From contig SVQZ01000011.1 of NCBI GenBank assembly GCA_015065105.1, positions 1-48,013 of the forward strand: a DNA stretch of 48,013 bases, given 5' to 3'. Below, one piece after another: positions 33,110-41,562 of this stretch. Position 1 is the stretch's first letter; each line of letters begins with the position of its first letter. The notes below the pieces were generated by a model, which worked only from the letters and a program-made list of their open reading frames with translations, made no database searches and had not been told where the DNA came from. The position numbers and the translations under genes are program-made. The DNA is from Oscillospiraceae bacterium. GTDB taxonomy: Bacteria; Bacillota; Clostridia; Oscillospirales; CAG-272.

Positions 33110-33123
33110 ATTATACTCTCCTT

Positions 33124-33867
33124 TTATGCCGCGTAAAGAAAATTATACACGTCGGGGATTTTATTGATTATATATGCCATGATCCCTGCAATAATAACTC
33201 CGGGAACATAGTTCATTACCTTAAATTTCGTTATCTTGGCTATATTCAGACCAATAGCTATAATAAGTATATAGCCTATACAGTTCATTTCCGCAATAAC
33301 AAGAGGATTCAGAAAAGGCTCCACCCACTGGGCACACAGCGTTATCGCACCCTGATATATCAACACGGGAATTGCTGACAAAAGAACGCCGAAGCCTAAC
33401 TGCGCCGCAAGGATGATGGACATGATACCGTCCAAGAGCGACTTTATAAAAAGTGTATCGTGGTCACCGTTAAGACCGCTCTGGAGCGAGCCTACGATCG
33501 CCATTGCGCCGACACAGTATATCAGGGAAGCCGTAACAAAGCCCTCTGCAACAGTGGACCTTGAATCTCCCTTTGCGAATCTTTCCTGTACCCTTTCACC
33601 GAGACGGTTCATTCGGTATTCGAGCTTTAACGCATGACCGATTATACCGCCTATAGTCATTGCAATTATGGTAATAAGGGAATTTGTGTCTGAGGGAGCT
33701 ATATCCGCACCTGCGTTGATTGCGCCCGATATACCTATATATATTACGCAAAGACCTATACCCTTCATAAGAAGATCACTGCATTTTTCACTGATCGCCC
33801 TTTTGAAGATAAGTCCTATACAGCCTAAAACAATTACTGCGGCAACGTTTACTAAAGTACCTAACAT
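33124..33867 (-). CDS. DUF554 family membrane protein
   Basis: The 247-residue protein has about seven hydrophobic helices and the DUF554 pattern: a start of MLGTLVNVAAVIVLGCIGLI, then IGISGAI, GGIIGHALKLE, SLIYCVGAMAIVGSLQSGLN. The function is unknown; a transporter role is guessed for the family. It starts 1 nt after the UPF0210 stop, a tight coupling that ties it to the UPF0210/ACT genes. Its presence between these and amino-sugar genes is the main hint to function. Confidence 0.92.
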   Translation of the reverse strand: MLGTLVNVAAVIVLGCIGLIFKRAISEKCSDLLMKGIGLCVIYIGISGAINAGADIAPSDTNSLITIIAMTIGGIIGHALKLEYRMNRLGERVQERFAKGDSRSTVAEGFVTASLIYCVGAMAIVGSLQSGLNGDHDTLFIKSLLDGIMSIILAAQLGFGVLLSAIPVLIYQGAITLCAQWVEPFLNPLVIAEMNCIGYILIIAIGLNIAKITKFKVMNYVPGVIIAGIMAYIINKIPDVYNFLYAA

Positions 33868-33868
33868 A

Positions 33869-35233
33869 TTAGTTCTTCAAAGAGTGGATCGGCGCGGGAA
33901 TTCTTCCGCCGCGAAGGATAAATTCCTTGGGGGAATTAGTGTTTATCTTCATGATGGGAGCAACACCCAGAAGTCCGCCGAAATCAACCTCTTCGCCAAC
34001 TGTCTTACCGTACGCGGGGATAACACGGACAGCGGTGGTCTTGGTGTTTGCCACACCAATGGATATTTCGTCTGCAATAAGTCCGCAGAGCACCGCCTCG
34101 GAAGTATCACCGGGAACCGCTATCATGTCAAGACCAACCGAGCATACCGCGGTCATCGCTTCAAGCTTTTCAAGGGTAAGAGCACCGCATCTTACCGCAT
34201 CTATCATTCCCGCATCTTCGGAAACGGGGATAAATGCGCCCGAAAGTCCGCCTACAGAAGAGGATGCCATAACGCCGCCCTTCTTTACAGCATCGTTGAG
34301 AAGCGCAAGGCAGGCTGTCGTACCGCAGGCACCGCAACGCTCGAGACCCATGCCCTCAAGGATGTGGGCAACAGAGTCACCGACCGCGGGAGTAGGCGCA
34401 AGAGAAAGGTCAACTATACCGAAATCAACACCGAGACGCTTTGCCGCTTCCTTTGCAACAAGCTGACCCATACGGGTGATCTTAAATGCAGTTTTCTTTA
34501 TGATCTCGGCAAGCTCCAAAAGATCGCAGTTTCCTGCACGCTTTATGGCAGCCGCTACAACACCGGGGCCCGAAACACCAACGTTAATTACTCTTTCAGC
34601 CTCTCCGACACCGTGGAAGGCACCTGCAACAAAGGGGTTATCCTCGGGAACGTTCGCAAAAACAACGAGCTTTGCACAGCCGATAGAGCCCTCATCCTTT
34701 GTGAGATATGCGGTACGCTTGATAACAGAGCCCATTTCGATAATGGCATCCATGTTAATACCCGCTTTTGTAGAAGCAACGTTAACCGAGGAGCAAACCA
34801 TTTTTGTTGATGAAAGGGCTTCGGGAATAACGGAAATAAGCTTGCAGGCATTCTGGCTCATACCCTTCTGAACAAGAGCACCGAAGCCGCCGATAAAGTT
34901 TATACCAACCTCGGCTGCCGCGCGGTCCATTGCCTGTGCGGCTTTGATATATCCCTCAGAGGATATAGAACCGCCAACCAGGGATATAGGAGTAACCGAA
35001 ACACGCTTATTGATGATCGGAATACCGTATTCCTTTTCAATATCACATCCGACCTTAACAAGGTTCTTTGCAGACATGGTTATCTTATCATAGATCTTTT
35101 CGGCAAATCTGTCATCGTCATCACAGGCACAGTCATAAAGAGAAATACCCATGGTTGTGGTACGGATATCCAGATTTTCCTCCTTGATCATATTTATGGT
35201 TTCAAGGACATTGTCCATTTTAAGCATTGACAT
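33869..35233 (-). CDS. UPF0210 (PFL-family) protein
   Basis: The 454-residue protein matches UPF0210: [50 protein letters not shown], and a Gly/Ala-rich core ([20 protein letters not shown]). Published structures relate the family to the barrel of pyruvate formate-lyase-type enzymes, but no reaction is known. I chose the ATG at 35233 for GAGGTGA upstream; ATGs two and five codons later are also possible. The ACT-domain gene ends 10 nt upstream, an association conserved in many bacteria. Confidence 0.92.
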   Translation of the reverse strand: MSMLKMDNVLETINMIKEENLDIRTTTMGISLYDCACDDDDRFAEKIYDKITMSAKNLVKVGCDIEKEYGIPIINKRVSVTPISLVGGSISSEGYIKAAQAMDRAAAEVGINFIGGFGALVQKGMSQNACKLISVIPEALSSTKMVCSSVNVASTKAGINMDAIIEMGSVIKRTAYLTKDEGSIGCAKLVVFANVPEDNPFVAGAFHGVGEAERVINVGVSGPGVVAAAIKRAGNCDLLELAEIIKKTAFKITRMGQLVAKEAAKRLGVDFGIVDLSLAPTPAVGDSVAHILEGMGLERCGACGTTACLALLNDAVKKGGVMASSSVGGLSGAFIPVSEDAGMIDAVRCGALTLEKLEAMTAVCSVGLDMIAVPGDTSEAVLCGLIADEISIGVANTKTTAVRVIPAYGKTVGEEVDFGGLLGVAPIMKINTNSPKEFILRGGRIPAPIHSLKN

Positions 35234-35243
35234 CGCCTTCACC

Positions 35244-35513
35244 TCATATATTGTGCATGGAGTTGAATATATCCTCATGCATCATATGTATCTCAAGATT
35301 GTTCTCACGGCCGAGATTTGTCATTATATCAACAAAATCCTTATAATCGATAGTAATGCCGTCTATCTCAACCAACATCATCATTGCAAAGTATTCCTTA
35401 AGAACACTCTGGGAAATATCAACGATGTTTGCAGAATATTCCGCACACTTGCCGCTTACCTTTGCTATGATGCCTGTGCTGTCGCTGCCAACAACTGTAA
35501 TAACTGCTTTCAT
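35244..35513 (-). CDS. ACT-domain protein (UPF0237)
   Basis: The 89-residue protein is a single ACT domain ([20 protein letters not shown], then [20 protein letters not shown]). ACT domains bind amino acids or other small ligands and regulate partner proteins. It is nearly always next to a UPF0210 gene and may act as its ligand sensor, which is inference. It is the first gene of the five-gene operon, with a GGAGAAAG ribosome binding site and a promoter at 35553-35581. Confidence 0.93.
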   Translation of the reverse strand: MKAVITVVGSDSTGIIAKVSGKCAEYSANIVDISQSVLKEYFAMMMLVEIDGITIDYKDFVDIMTNLGRENNLEIHMMHEDIFNSMHNI

Positions 35514-35552
35514 TTTCTTTCTCCGCTTTCTGTAAAAATGTATTCATATTAT

Positions 35553-35581
35553 ATAATACACTATTTAAAAATAATAATCAA
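35553..35581 (-). promoter_or_regulatory. SigA-type promoter of the ACT-UPF0210-DUF554-SIS-kinase operon
   Basis: On the minus strand TTGATT (35576-35581) and TATTAT (35553-35558) are 17 nt apart. Confidence 0.6.
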
Positions 35582-35604
35582 TATATTTTTTCATAAAAAT
35601 TGTC

Positions 35605-35633
35605 TTGAATTTTCACGAATAGTATGTTATAAT
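35605..35633 (+). promoter_or_regulatory. SigA-type promoter of the 35.7-kb membrane protein gene
   Basis: TTGAAT (35605-35610) and TATAAT (35628-35633) are 17 nt apart. Confidence 0.65.
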
Positions 35634-35675
35634 ACCATTAATATGTGAAAATCTACGTTTTTGGGGGACTACATA

Positions 35676-36230
35676 ATGAATGAAATCACCAACCACGCCG
35701 AATTAACGGTAGTAAAAAAGTTAGAGGGACAGTATAAGAAGGAACGTTTTATGATGTACGGCTTCTACGTTCTCATCCTCGTTGCCTTTCTTCTTATCCT
35801 CAATGCAATGGGACTTATGCTCTTAGCGTTGATAGTTGTGCCTGTATATCCCTTCCTTCTTTCCAAGGTTATCATTCCCGCAACCTTCTATCTTGTAGAT
35901 AGAGAAGAAAAGATGGATATCTCCGGCGGTACTCTCACCCTCTCCACCATTCTCGGTAAAAAGAAGCAGAAGATCCTCGTTAAGATGAAGGTCTCCTCCT
36001 TTGATGCTATCGTTCCTTACAACGATGAATACAAAGCTCAGTGCGATGCATTCCAGTATGACAAGAGATATGAAGCAGTATCAACAATGTCAAATCCCGA
36101 GATCTACTGTGCATACGGAACAAATGACTACGAAGAAAAGGTTATCTGCTTCTTCGAGGTAACAAACAAGGCTTTACGCGTTATGAAGTTCCTTAATAAG
36201 AACACCGTAGTTACAGAAGTTTCAAGATAA
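35676..36230 (+). CDS. Membrane protein of unknown function (possibly DUF6106-like)
   Basis: The 184-residue product has a charged start (about 1-28), two adjoining hydrophobic helices (about 29-50 and 52-72), and a cytosolic beta-rich domain with KKKQKILVKMKVSSFDAIVP and SNPEIYCAYGTNDYEEKVIC. The length and layout recall small Clostridia proteins such as DUF6106, but I am not certain. GGGGGA precedes the ATG at 35676; the frame extends five codons upstream from a TTG that lies within that site. It is possibly the first gene of a unit with the next lipoprotein and alr. Confidence 0.65.
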   Translation: MNEITNHAELTVVKKLEGQYKKERFMMYGFYVLILVAFLLILNAMGLMLLALIVVPVYPFLLSKVIIPATFYLVDREEKMDISGGTLTLSTILGKKKQKILVKMKVSSFDAIVPYNDEYKAQCDAFQYDKRYEAVSTMSNPEIYCAYGTNDYEEKVICFFEVTNKALRVMKFLNKNTVVTEVSR

Positions 36231-36248
36231 GTATTTCATTTTCAGCCA

Positions 36249-36278
36249 TACCTCCGCATAAAATAATATGCGGAGGTA
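36249..36278 (+). promoter_or_regulatory. Hairpin sequestering the Shine-Dalgarno of the 36.3-kb lipoprotein gene
   Basis: TACCTCCGCAT (36249-36259) pairs perfectly with ATGCGGAGGTA (36268-36278). The GGAGG in the 3' arm is the only ribosome binding site for the ATG at 36287. The sequence after it (TTTGCAAT) is not a good U-tract, so this may control translation rather than end transcription. Confidence 0.55.
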
Positions 36279-36286
36279 TTTGCAAT

Positions 36287-36808
36287 ATGAAAGTTAAATA
36301 TGTATTTTTACTGCTTTTGTGCGTTTCCCTGATGCTTTCGGGATGCAGAAAGCAGACCGACTATCTCTCATATCAGAGCTATCCAATGAAAGTAAAGGGA
36401 ACTCTTACGGTAGATACTTTGTGTACCACCCTTACCCTTGAAATGAAGGAATACGGAAAAGGAGAGATAATCTTTGACTCGCCCGAAAGGTTAAAGGGTT
36501 ACAGATTATCGGTTGATAATGACGGTATCTGGATAAACTATGAAGACATAAGAGCAGAGCTGAATGAAGAGGGTCTGGGCATAGGCGCTTCCCTTTTGGT
36601 GGATATGTTTTCATGTAAAGCAGATACCTTAAGCGAGATAAGTAAGCATGATATAGGAAAAACAGAACATACCCGGCTCGTTTACCCGAAGGAAGGGATC
36701 TGCGTTGCGGTTTATCTCGCACCGGGAAAAACTCTCCCCACACAGATAGAAGCGATAAGCGATGATTCCTGTGCCATTTTTGCAATAGACTCTATCAGTT
36801 ACAGATAA
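36287..36808 (+). CDS. Lipoprotein of unknown function
   Basis: The 173-residue product starts MKVKYVFLLLLCVSLMLSGC (lipobox LSGC, Cys near residue 20) and then has a beta-rich soluble domain (VKGTLTVDTLCTTLTLEMKE, IIFDSPERLKGYRLSVDNDG). I do not recognise it; the fold pattern resembles outer-leaflet lipid-binding domains but no motif supports this. Its Shine-Dalgarno lies inside a hairpin. The stop is 15 nt before alr, so the two are probably co-transcribed. Confidence 0.75.
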   Translation: MKVKYVFLLLLCVSLMLSGCRKQTDYLSYQSYPMKVKGTLTVDTLCTTLTLEMKEYGKGEIIFDSPERLKGYRLSVDNDGIWINYEDIRAELNEEGLGIGASLLVDMFSCKADTLSEISKHDIGKTEHTRLVYPKEGICVAVYLAPGKTLPTQIEAISDDSCAIFAIDSISYR

Positions 36809-36823
36809 AACGAAGGAAAAATA

Positions 36824-37924
36824 ATGTATAGTTACAGTAATGCTTATGCCGAGATCAACCGCTCGGTACTAAAGTCAAATTACAAAACAATAAAGGAATA
36901 CGCAGGGGATGCTGAAATGATCTGCGTTGTAAAAGCGGATGCCTACGGCCACGGAGCCGCAGAATGTACCCGTATATTTTACGAATGCGGCTGTCGTTTC
37001 TTTGCCGTTGCCACAGTAGGTGAGGCTCTCAGGATACGTGAAGACTACAAAGACTGCGAGATACTCATTTTGGGCATATGTCCCTTCGAGGCTGCGAACG
37101 TTTTGGCAGATAACAATATAATAGCCGCTCTCGGCTCGCTTGAGCACGCAAGATCCTTATATAAAAATCTCGACAGCTCAAAGAGATTAAGATGCCATCT
37201 TAAGCTGGATACAGGAATGAACCGTATCGGTTTTTCTTCAAAGGAAGAAGACTTTTGGAAGATAGAAGAGGCTTTTTCGATAAAAAATCTTGAAATCGAA
37301 GGAATGTTCAGCCATTTTGCCTGTGCAGATATGCCTGAATCAAAGCTTACCGAGCTGCAATATAAAAGATTCACCGAAACCGAAAAACGTATAGAGGATA
37401 AGGGTCATAAATTAAAGGTAAGACATATTTCCAATTCAGCCGCAACCCTTCGTCTGCCCGAGACCCATCTTGATTTTGTGAGGTGCGGAATAATTCTTTA
37501 CGGTCTTTCTCCTTCGGACGAGGTAGGCTCAAAGAAGCTTATCCCCGCCATGACCTTAAAGACCCATATCACCCATATCCATACCGTAAAAAAGGGTGAA
37601 AGTGTGGGGTACGGTGCAGATTTTACAGCCGATTCGGATATAACGGCCGCAACCCTTCCCATAGGCTATGCCGACGGCTTTATCCGTGCATATGCCAAGG
37701 AGGGATACATGATAGTTGCAGGCAAAAAATGCCCCATATTAGGCAGAATATGTATGGACCAATGTATGATAGACGTAACCGGAGTTGATACGAAGCCGGG
37801 AGATACCGTGGTAGTGTTCGGTGAGGATATTTCTGTTGATAACCTTGCCCGTGCGGCTAAAACGATAAATTACGAATGCGTTTGTCTTCTTTCTCAAAGA
37901 GTTGAAAGAATATACGTTGATTAA
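36824..37924 (+). CDS. alr: Alanine racemase
   Basis: The 366-residue PLP enzyme interconverts L- and D-alanine and supplies D-Ala for peptidoglycan. Lys37 in VVKADAYGHG carries the PLP; Tyr263 in ESVGYGADF is the second catalytic base. Other family motifs are HLKLDTGMNRIGF, HISNSAA, and CMDQCMIDVT. Length is normal. GAAGG lies before the ATG. It is flanked by two lipoprotein genes with 15- and 16-nt gaps, suggesting an envelope-related operon. In many Firmicutes alr precedes mazEF, but here the mazF gene is 36 kb away. Confidence 0.96.
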   Translation: MYSYSNAYAEINRSVLKSNYKTIKEYAGDAEMICVVKADAYGHGAAECTRIFYECGCRFFAVATVGEALRIREDYKDCEILILGICPFEAANVLADNNIIAALGSLEHARSLYKNLDSSKRLRCHLKLDTGMNRIGFSSKEEDFWKIEEAFSIKNLEIEGMFSHFACADMPESKLTELQYKRFTETEKRIEDKGHKLKVRHISNSAATLRLPETHLDFVRCGIILYGLSPSDEVGSKKLIPAMTLKTHITHIHTVKKGESVGYGADFTADSDITAATLPIGYADGFIRAYAKEGYMIVAGKKCPILGRICMDQCMIDVTGVDTKPGDTVVVFGEDISVDNLARAAKTINYECVCLLSQRVERIYVD

Positions 37925-37940
37925 ATGAAAGGATTTTGAA

Positions 37941-39065
37941 ATGAAAAGAGCCTGCGCCTTGATTACGGCAGTAATGATGCTTTTTTGCTTCACCGCCTGC
38001 AAAAATAATAAAACAGAATATGATACCCCGCCCGAGGGAATGGACAACCCTCAAAAGGATGACGAAATAACGGTAAAGGCCGAAAACGATTTTGAAGTTC
38101 CGTTGCCGGAGGAATTCACCTTTGATTATAATATGGACGAGTATATCACTCTTCCCGACTATACCTCCGAAGATTTCAAATTCAACAGACTGCCTTTGGA
38201 TGATTCTGCACTTCAAAAGGATATAGAATTTCTGAAATTAGAAAGCGAAAGTGCCAAAGTAACTCAGGTAAACAGAGAATCTCAAACGGGAGATTACCTG
38301 GTATTTGACTATACCTCCGTCTTTGATAACGGAGAAAACGCTCTCAGCGGAAACAATATCGGCATAGTTTTAGGAAACGATATGTTCGCCCCCGGCTTTG
38401 ACGATTATGTCGAAGGCTTAAAAAAGGACCAATCGTCGGTATTTAAATATACCTTCCCCGAAAGCTGGACAACCAACATCATGGCCGCCGGCAAAACTCT
38501 CACCTTCACGGTTAAGGTCAAATACGTAAACGAAGTAATTCTGCCCGAACTTGAAACAGTCCTTTCCGAGCAGGAAATAAAGGACGAAGCTGAACTGATG
38601 GCTCTCCTTACCGAAAAAAGAGAAGAGACTAACCGTTATAATTTCTTGGAGGAAATTATAAAGCAGTCAACTGTTACGGCTTATCCCGAAAAGGAATATG
38701 CATACTGTGAATCCCTCTTTGAAGCGGATATTGAGGCAAGAGCAAGGATGCAGGGTATTACAAAGGAACAAGTAATAGCCTCCGAATATAATAATTCCAC
38801 AGAAAAATATGAAAAAGCCAAAAAAGCTTATGCCGAGAATAAATGCAAGAGAGCAATGGTTGCATATTATCTCCGGGATAAATACGGCTTTGAGCTTACA
38901 AAAAACGAATATAATCTTTGCATTGAAGATTATTTCAATGAAAACGGCAAGGAAATGGGCTTGAAAAGTGTATCGGAGGTTCATACGAATTTAGGCGAAG
39001 CTATGGCAAACTCTCTCTTCTCGGATCTCGCAGCAAAAGCAGCATATAATGAAAAAGCGCGGTAA
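37941..39065 (+). CDS. Trigger-factor-like FKBP lipoprotein (extracellular folding factor)
   Basis: The 374-residue product has a lipoprotein signal (ALITAVMMLFCFTAC, Cys near residue 20). An FKBP-type peptidyl-prolyl isomerase domain follows (about 110-205; GDYLVFDYTSVFDNGE, LGNDMFAPGFDDYVEGLKKD, FPESWTTNIMAAGKTLTFTV). A long helical C-terminal arm (about 210-374) resembles that of trigger factor. The inferred role is folding of exported proteins at the membrane surface. AAAGG precedes the ATG, 16 nt after alr. The terminator overlaps its stop codon. Confidence 0.82.
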   Translation: MKRACALITAVMMLFCFTACKNNKTEYDTPPEGMDNPQKDDEITVKAENDFEVPLPEEFTFDYNMDEYITLPDYTSEDFKFNRLPLDDSALQKDIEFLKLESESAKVTQVNRESQTGDYLVFDYTSVFDNGENALSGNNIGIVLGNDMFAPGFDDYVEGLKKDQSSVFKYTFPESWTTNIMAAGKTLTFTVKVKYVNEVILPELETVLSEQEIKDEAELMALLTEKREETNRYNFLEEIIKQSTVTAYPEKEYAYCESLFEADIEARARMQGITKEQVIASEYNNSTEKYEKAKKAYAENKCKRAMVAYYLRDKYGFELTKNEYNLCIEDYFNENGKEMGLKSVSEVHTNLGEAMANSLFSDLAAKAAYNEKAR

Positions 39066-39088
39066 ACTCGAAGTTTACCTCGCTTTTG
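39054..39088 (+). terminator. Terminator overlapping the FKBP lipoprotein stop codon
   Basis: AAAGCG-C-GGTAAACT (39054-39068) pairs with AGTTTACC-T-CGCTTT (39072-39086) with one mismatch. The TAA stop is part of the stem. TGAATACTTATTCA follows at once. Confidence 0.75.
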
Positions 39089-39180
39089 AATACTTATTCA
39101 ATTATTGGAATTTAATGTGTCGGGTGTTAAATGATGGATCACCACGATCTTCACACCCGATTTTGACAGGGAAGCTTCCC

Positions 39181-39211
39181 CTCACGTCCGACCGAGTTTT
39201 TCGACAGTCTG
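39181..39211 (-). repeat. Post-terminator repeat element, copy 3 (short)
   Basis: On the minus strand CAGACTGTCGAAAAACTCGG, then TCGGACGTGAG, begins exactly where the terminator stem of the dapA-like gene ends. Including the two T of the stem end, it is identical at 31 of 33 positions, in inverted orientation, to 41561-41593. Confidence 0.6.
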
Positions 39212-39233
39212 AAGCAAGGTGAAGAGCTTGCTT
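39212..39233 (-). terminator. Terminator of the dapA-like gene
   Basis: AAGCAAG (39212-39218) pairs with CTTGCTT (39227-39233), loop 8 nt, right after the stop codon. The normal U-tract is replaced by CAGACTG of the repeat element. Confidence 0.65.
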
Positions 39234-39237
39234 TTTA

Positions 39238-40140
39238 TTATATAAACTTTTTGATTTCCTTTTCCATTTCCGCTTCTATACGGCGGTATTCGTCGGTTCC
39301 TTCTATAGAAACGACCTGCTTGTTGCCCATCTTAAAGCCGCGCTTCTCAAATGCCAGCTTATAGCCTGCCGGGAAGGGGAGACTGTCACAGAGACGTACA
39401 AGCTTAAGGTATGACATATTAAGCTCCTGCGCTTCCTTTATCTTTCCTTCGTTATAAAGGGAATATATCCTTGCATTTGCCTCGGGGAGGATAGCAGACA
39501 TTGCAGTCATAGAACCTACACAGCCTGCGGTAAGAGCGGGGAGAAGCATATCATCCGTTCCGCAGAAAACCGAAAAATCAGGCTTCTTTTCGTTCTTGAT
39601 ATCAATGGTATGACAGATACGCTTCATGTTCTGGGATGAATCCTTGATACCTACGATATTATCGCATTCAAGCAAAGCGTCGATAGTAGATACTGCTATT
39701 TCTCCTGTAAACATGGGAATATTATAGAGAATTATATTGATATCGGGAAGTCTCTTTGCAAGACGGAGGAAAAACTCCTTGATCTCGGGTTGGGGAAGAG
39801 TGATGTAATAGGGTACACATACAACTATTGCATCGCATCCGCATTTATCGGCACATCTTGCATAGAGCTCAACGGTGTCAAGATTCGTGGCACAGGCTCC
39901 TGCCGCAATAGATTTTCTTCCGCGGTTCACCTTGGCACAGACCTCTATAAGCTTCATGTTTTCCTCAGGAGAGGTATGCACGAACTCACCTGTAGTGGCA
40001 CAGGGGAAAAGACCTGCTATATCGCTCGAAGCGAGAAATTCAACCTCTGCCTCATAGGCTTCAAAATCTATCGATCCGTCCTGATCAAAGGGTGTCATAA
40101 GCACCGCGTAAGGACCCTTGGGTATATAATTCTTTCTCAT
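39238..40140 (-). CDS. DapA/NanA-family aldolase (dihydrodipicolinate synthase family)
   Basis: This 300-residue class I aldolase has the Schiff-base Lys166 (GIKDSS) and the Tyr139 in LYNIPMFTG. The TT motif for pyruvate carboxylate is in CATTGEF (Thr49-Thr50). The family includes DapA and N-acetylneuraminate lyase. I do not assign dapA: the neighbouring asd argues for lysine synthesis, but TGEF instead of TGE(S/A) and the general divergence leave NanA-like or other pyruvate aldolase roles open. GAGGG precedes the ATG at 40140; an ATG at 40158 lies upstream of that site. It is divergent from asd. Confidence 0.85.
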   Translation of the reverse strand: MRKNYIPKGPYAVLMTPFDQDGSIDFEAYEAEVEFLASSDIAGLFPCATTGEFVHTSPEENMKLIEVCAKVNRGRKSIAAGACATNLDTVELYARCADKCGCDAIVVCVPYYITLPQPEIKEFFLRLAKRLPDINIILYNIPMFTGEIAVSTIDALLECDNIVGIKDSSQNMKRICHTIDIKNEKKPDFSVFCGTDDMLLPALTAGCVGSMTAMSAILPEANARIYSLYNEGKIKEAQELNMSYLKLVRLCDSLPFPAGYKLAFEKRGFKMGNKQVVSIEGTDEYRRIEAEMEKEIKKFI

Positions 40141-40211
40141 TGTTTTCCCTCTTTTCAAAATTTATAGGAATACACAGCGTCCCGCGCTGTTTTTGTACTG
40201 TTAACAGCATA

Positions 40212-40240
40212 AGAATAGCATATTTTATTGCTAAATTCAA
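40212..40240 (-). promoter_or_regulatory. SigA-type promoter of the dapA-like gene
   Basis: On the minus strand TTGAAT (40235-40240) and TATTCT (40212-40217) are 17 nt apart. The leader contains the hairpin ACAGCG/CGCTGT (about 40173-40189). Confidence 0.55.
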
Positions 40241-40289
40241 TATCTAAAACTAAATTTATATCCGAAATTTCGCTCAGTAAATATTTTTC

Positions 40290-40318
40290 TTGACACATAG
40301 AAAAGTATTTGGTATAAT
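40290..40318 (+). promoter_or_regulatory. Consensus promoter of asd
   Basis: TTGACA (40290-40295) and TATAAT (40313-40318) are 17 nt apart. The palindrome TGATAATTATCA (40332-40343) follows near the start site and overlaps the approach to the ribosome binding site; it could be an operator. Confidence 0.75.
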
Positions 40319-40356
40319 AAATTATTATTAATGATAATTATCAGGAGGAAATATAA

Positions 40357-41445
40357 ATGTCCGAAAAATTAAGAGTTGGCGTTGTAGGCGCAACAGGTAT
40401 GGTTGGTCAAAGATTCCTTACCTTACTTGATAATCACCCCTATTTCGATGTTACAGTTCTTGCAGCATCCCCCCGTTCCGCAGGAAAGACCTATACAGAA
40501 GCGGTAGGCGAGCGTTGGAAGCTTGATATTCCCATGCCCGAATACGCAAAGGATATGGTAGTTATGGATGCTTCAGACGTTGAAGCGGTTTCCGAAAAGG
40601 TTGACTTCATCTTCTGTGCAGTTGACATGAAGAAGGATGAGATCAAAGCACTTGAAGAGGCTTATGCAAAGGCAGAGACCCCCGTTGTTTCCAACAACTC
40701 CGCACATCGTCATACACCCGACGTTCCCATGGTAGTTCCCGAGATCAACGATGAGCACCTTGCTATCATCGAGGCTCAGAAGGCACGCCTCGGCACAAAG
40801 CGCGGCTTTATCGCGGTTAAGCCCAACTGCTCCATTCAGAGCTACGTTCCCATGCTTTCCGCACTTATGAAGTATAACCCCACAAGAGTTGTCGTTTCTA
40901 CCTACCAGGCTATTTCCGGTGCAGGTAAGACCTTCAACGAATGGCCCGAAATGATAGACAACATCATTCCCTATATCGGCGGCGAAGAGGAAAAGAGCGA
41001 ACAGGAGCCCTTAAAGATCTGGGGTAAGATCGAGGGTAATGAAATAGTTAAGGCATCCTCTCCCCTTATCACCTGCCAGTGCATCCGTGTTCCCGTTACC
41101 AACGGCCACACAGCTACAGTTTTTGTGAATTTTGAAAACAAGCCCTCAAAGGAAGAGATCTTAAAGGCATGGAATGAGTATGAAGGCAAGCCTCAGACCC
41201 TTAAGCTTCCCCATGCTCCCGAAAAGTTCATCACATATTTTGAAGAGGATAACAGACCTCAGGCTCACACCGACCGCGATATCTACGGCGGTATGGGTGT
41301 AACCTGCGGACGTCTTCGTGAAGACACAATGTTCGATTATAAGTTCGTTGGTCTTTCTCACAACACCCTCCGCGGCGCGGCAGGCGGTGCTGTTCTTATC
41401 GGTGAGCTTCTCTACGCAGAAGGTTATCTTACAAAGAAAAACTGA
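40357..41445 (+). CDS. asd: Aspartate-semialdehyde dehydrogenase
   Basis: The 362-residue enzyme reduces aspartyl phosphate to aspartate semialdehyde on the route to lysine, threonine, methionine and diaminopimelate. GATGMVGQRF binds NADP, Cys158 in KPNCSIQ is the nucleophile, and RHTPDVPMVVPEIN and GRLREDTMFD are typical. The sequence is closer to the archaeal/fungal type of ASADH than to the E. coli type, which is known in several Clostridia. CAGGAGG precedes the ATG. No aspartate kinase is nearby. A 3'-UTR module (41457) and terminator (41538) follow. Confidence 0.95.
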   Translation: MSEKLRVGVVGATGMVGQRFLTLLDNHPYFDVTVLAASPRSAGKTYTEAVGERWKLDIPMPEYAKDMVVMDASDVEAVSEKVDFIFCAVDMKKDEIKALEEAYAKAETPVVSNNSAHRHTPDVPMVVPEINDEHLAIIEAQKARLGTKRGFIAVKPNCSIQSYVPMLSALMKYNPTRVVVSTYQAISGAGKTFNEWPEMIDNIIPYIGGEEEKSEQEPLKIWGKIEGNEIVKASSPLITCQCIRVPVTNGHTATVFVNFENKPSKEEILKAWNEYEGKPQTLKLPHAPEKFITYFEEDNRPQAHTDRDIYGGMGVTCGRLREDTMFDYKFVGLSHNTLRGAAGGAVLIGELLYAEGYLTKKN

Positions 41446-41456
41446 ATTCAATAAAA

Positions 41457-41537
41457 GCGCTGCCGGGCGCACCGAATCCCGCTCCATTCCTTAGTGCAAA
41501 TAACTTACACGAATTGGAGCAATTTCCTATAAATTAA
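41457..41537 (+). repeat. 3'-UTR structured module, copy C
   Basis: The first hairpin is GCGC-TGCCGG-GCGC (41457-41470). ACCGAATCCCGC follows, then a second stem TCCATTC with GAATTGGA around GTGCAAATAACTTACAC, then GCAATTTCCTATA. It sits between the asd stop and its terminator in the sense of asd. Confidence 0.7.
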
Positions 41538-41562
41538 AAAGGAACCGAAGATCGGTTCCTTT
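41538..41562 (+). terminator. Terminator of asd
   Basis: AAAGGAACCGA (41538-41548) pairs with TCGGTTCCTTT (41552-41562). The identical 25-bp hairpin occurs at 41879-41903 after typA. Confidence 0.82.

Noticed and set aside
33668-34810. Plus-strand open frame of 380 codons opposite the UPF0210 and DUF554 genes
   Set aside because: It is antisense to two clearly recognised genes, has no start signal and low-complexity composition.
40141-40356. Lysine or other riboswitch between the dapA-like gene and asd
   Set aside because: The asd leader is under 35 nt and the dapA-like leader under 70 nt, with only one short hairpin; no riboswitch core motif is visible.
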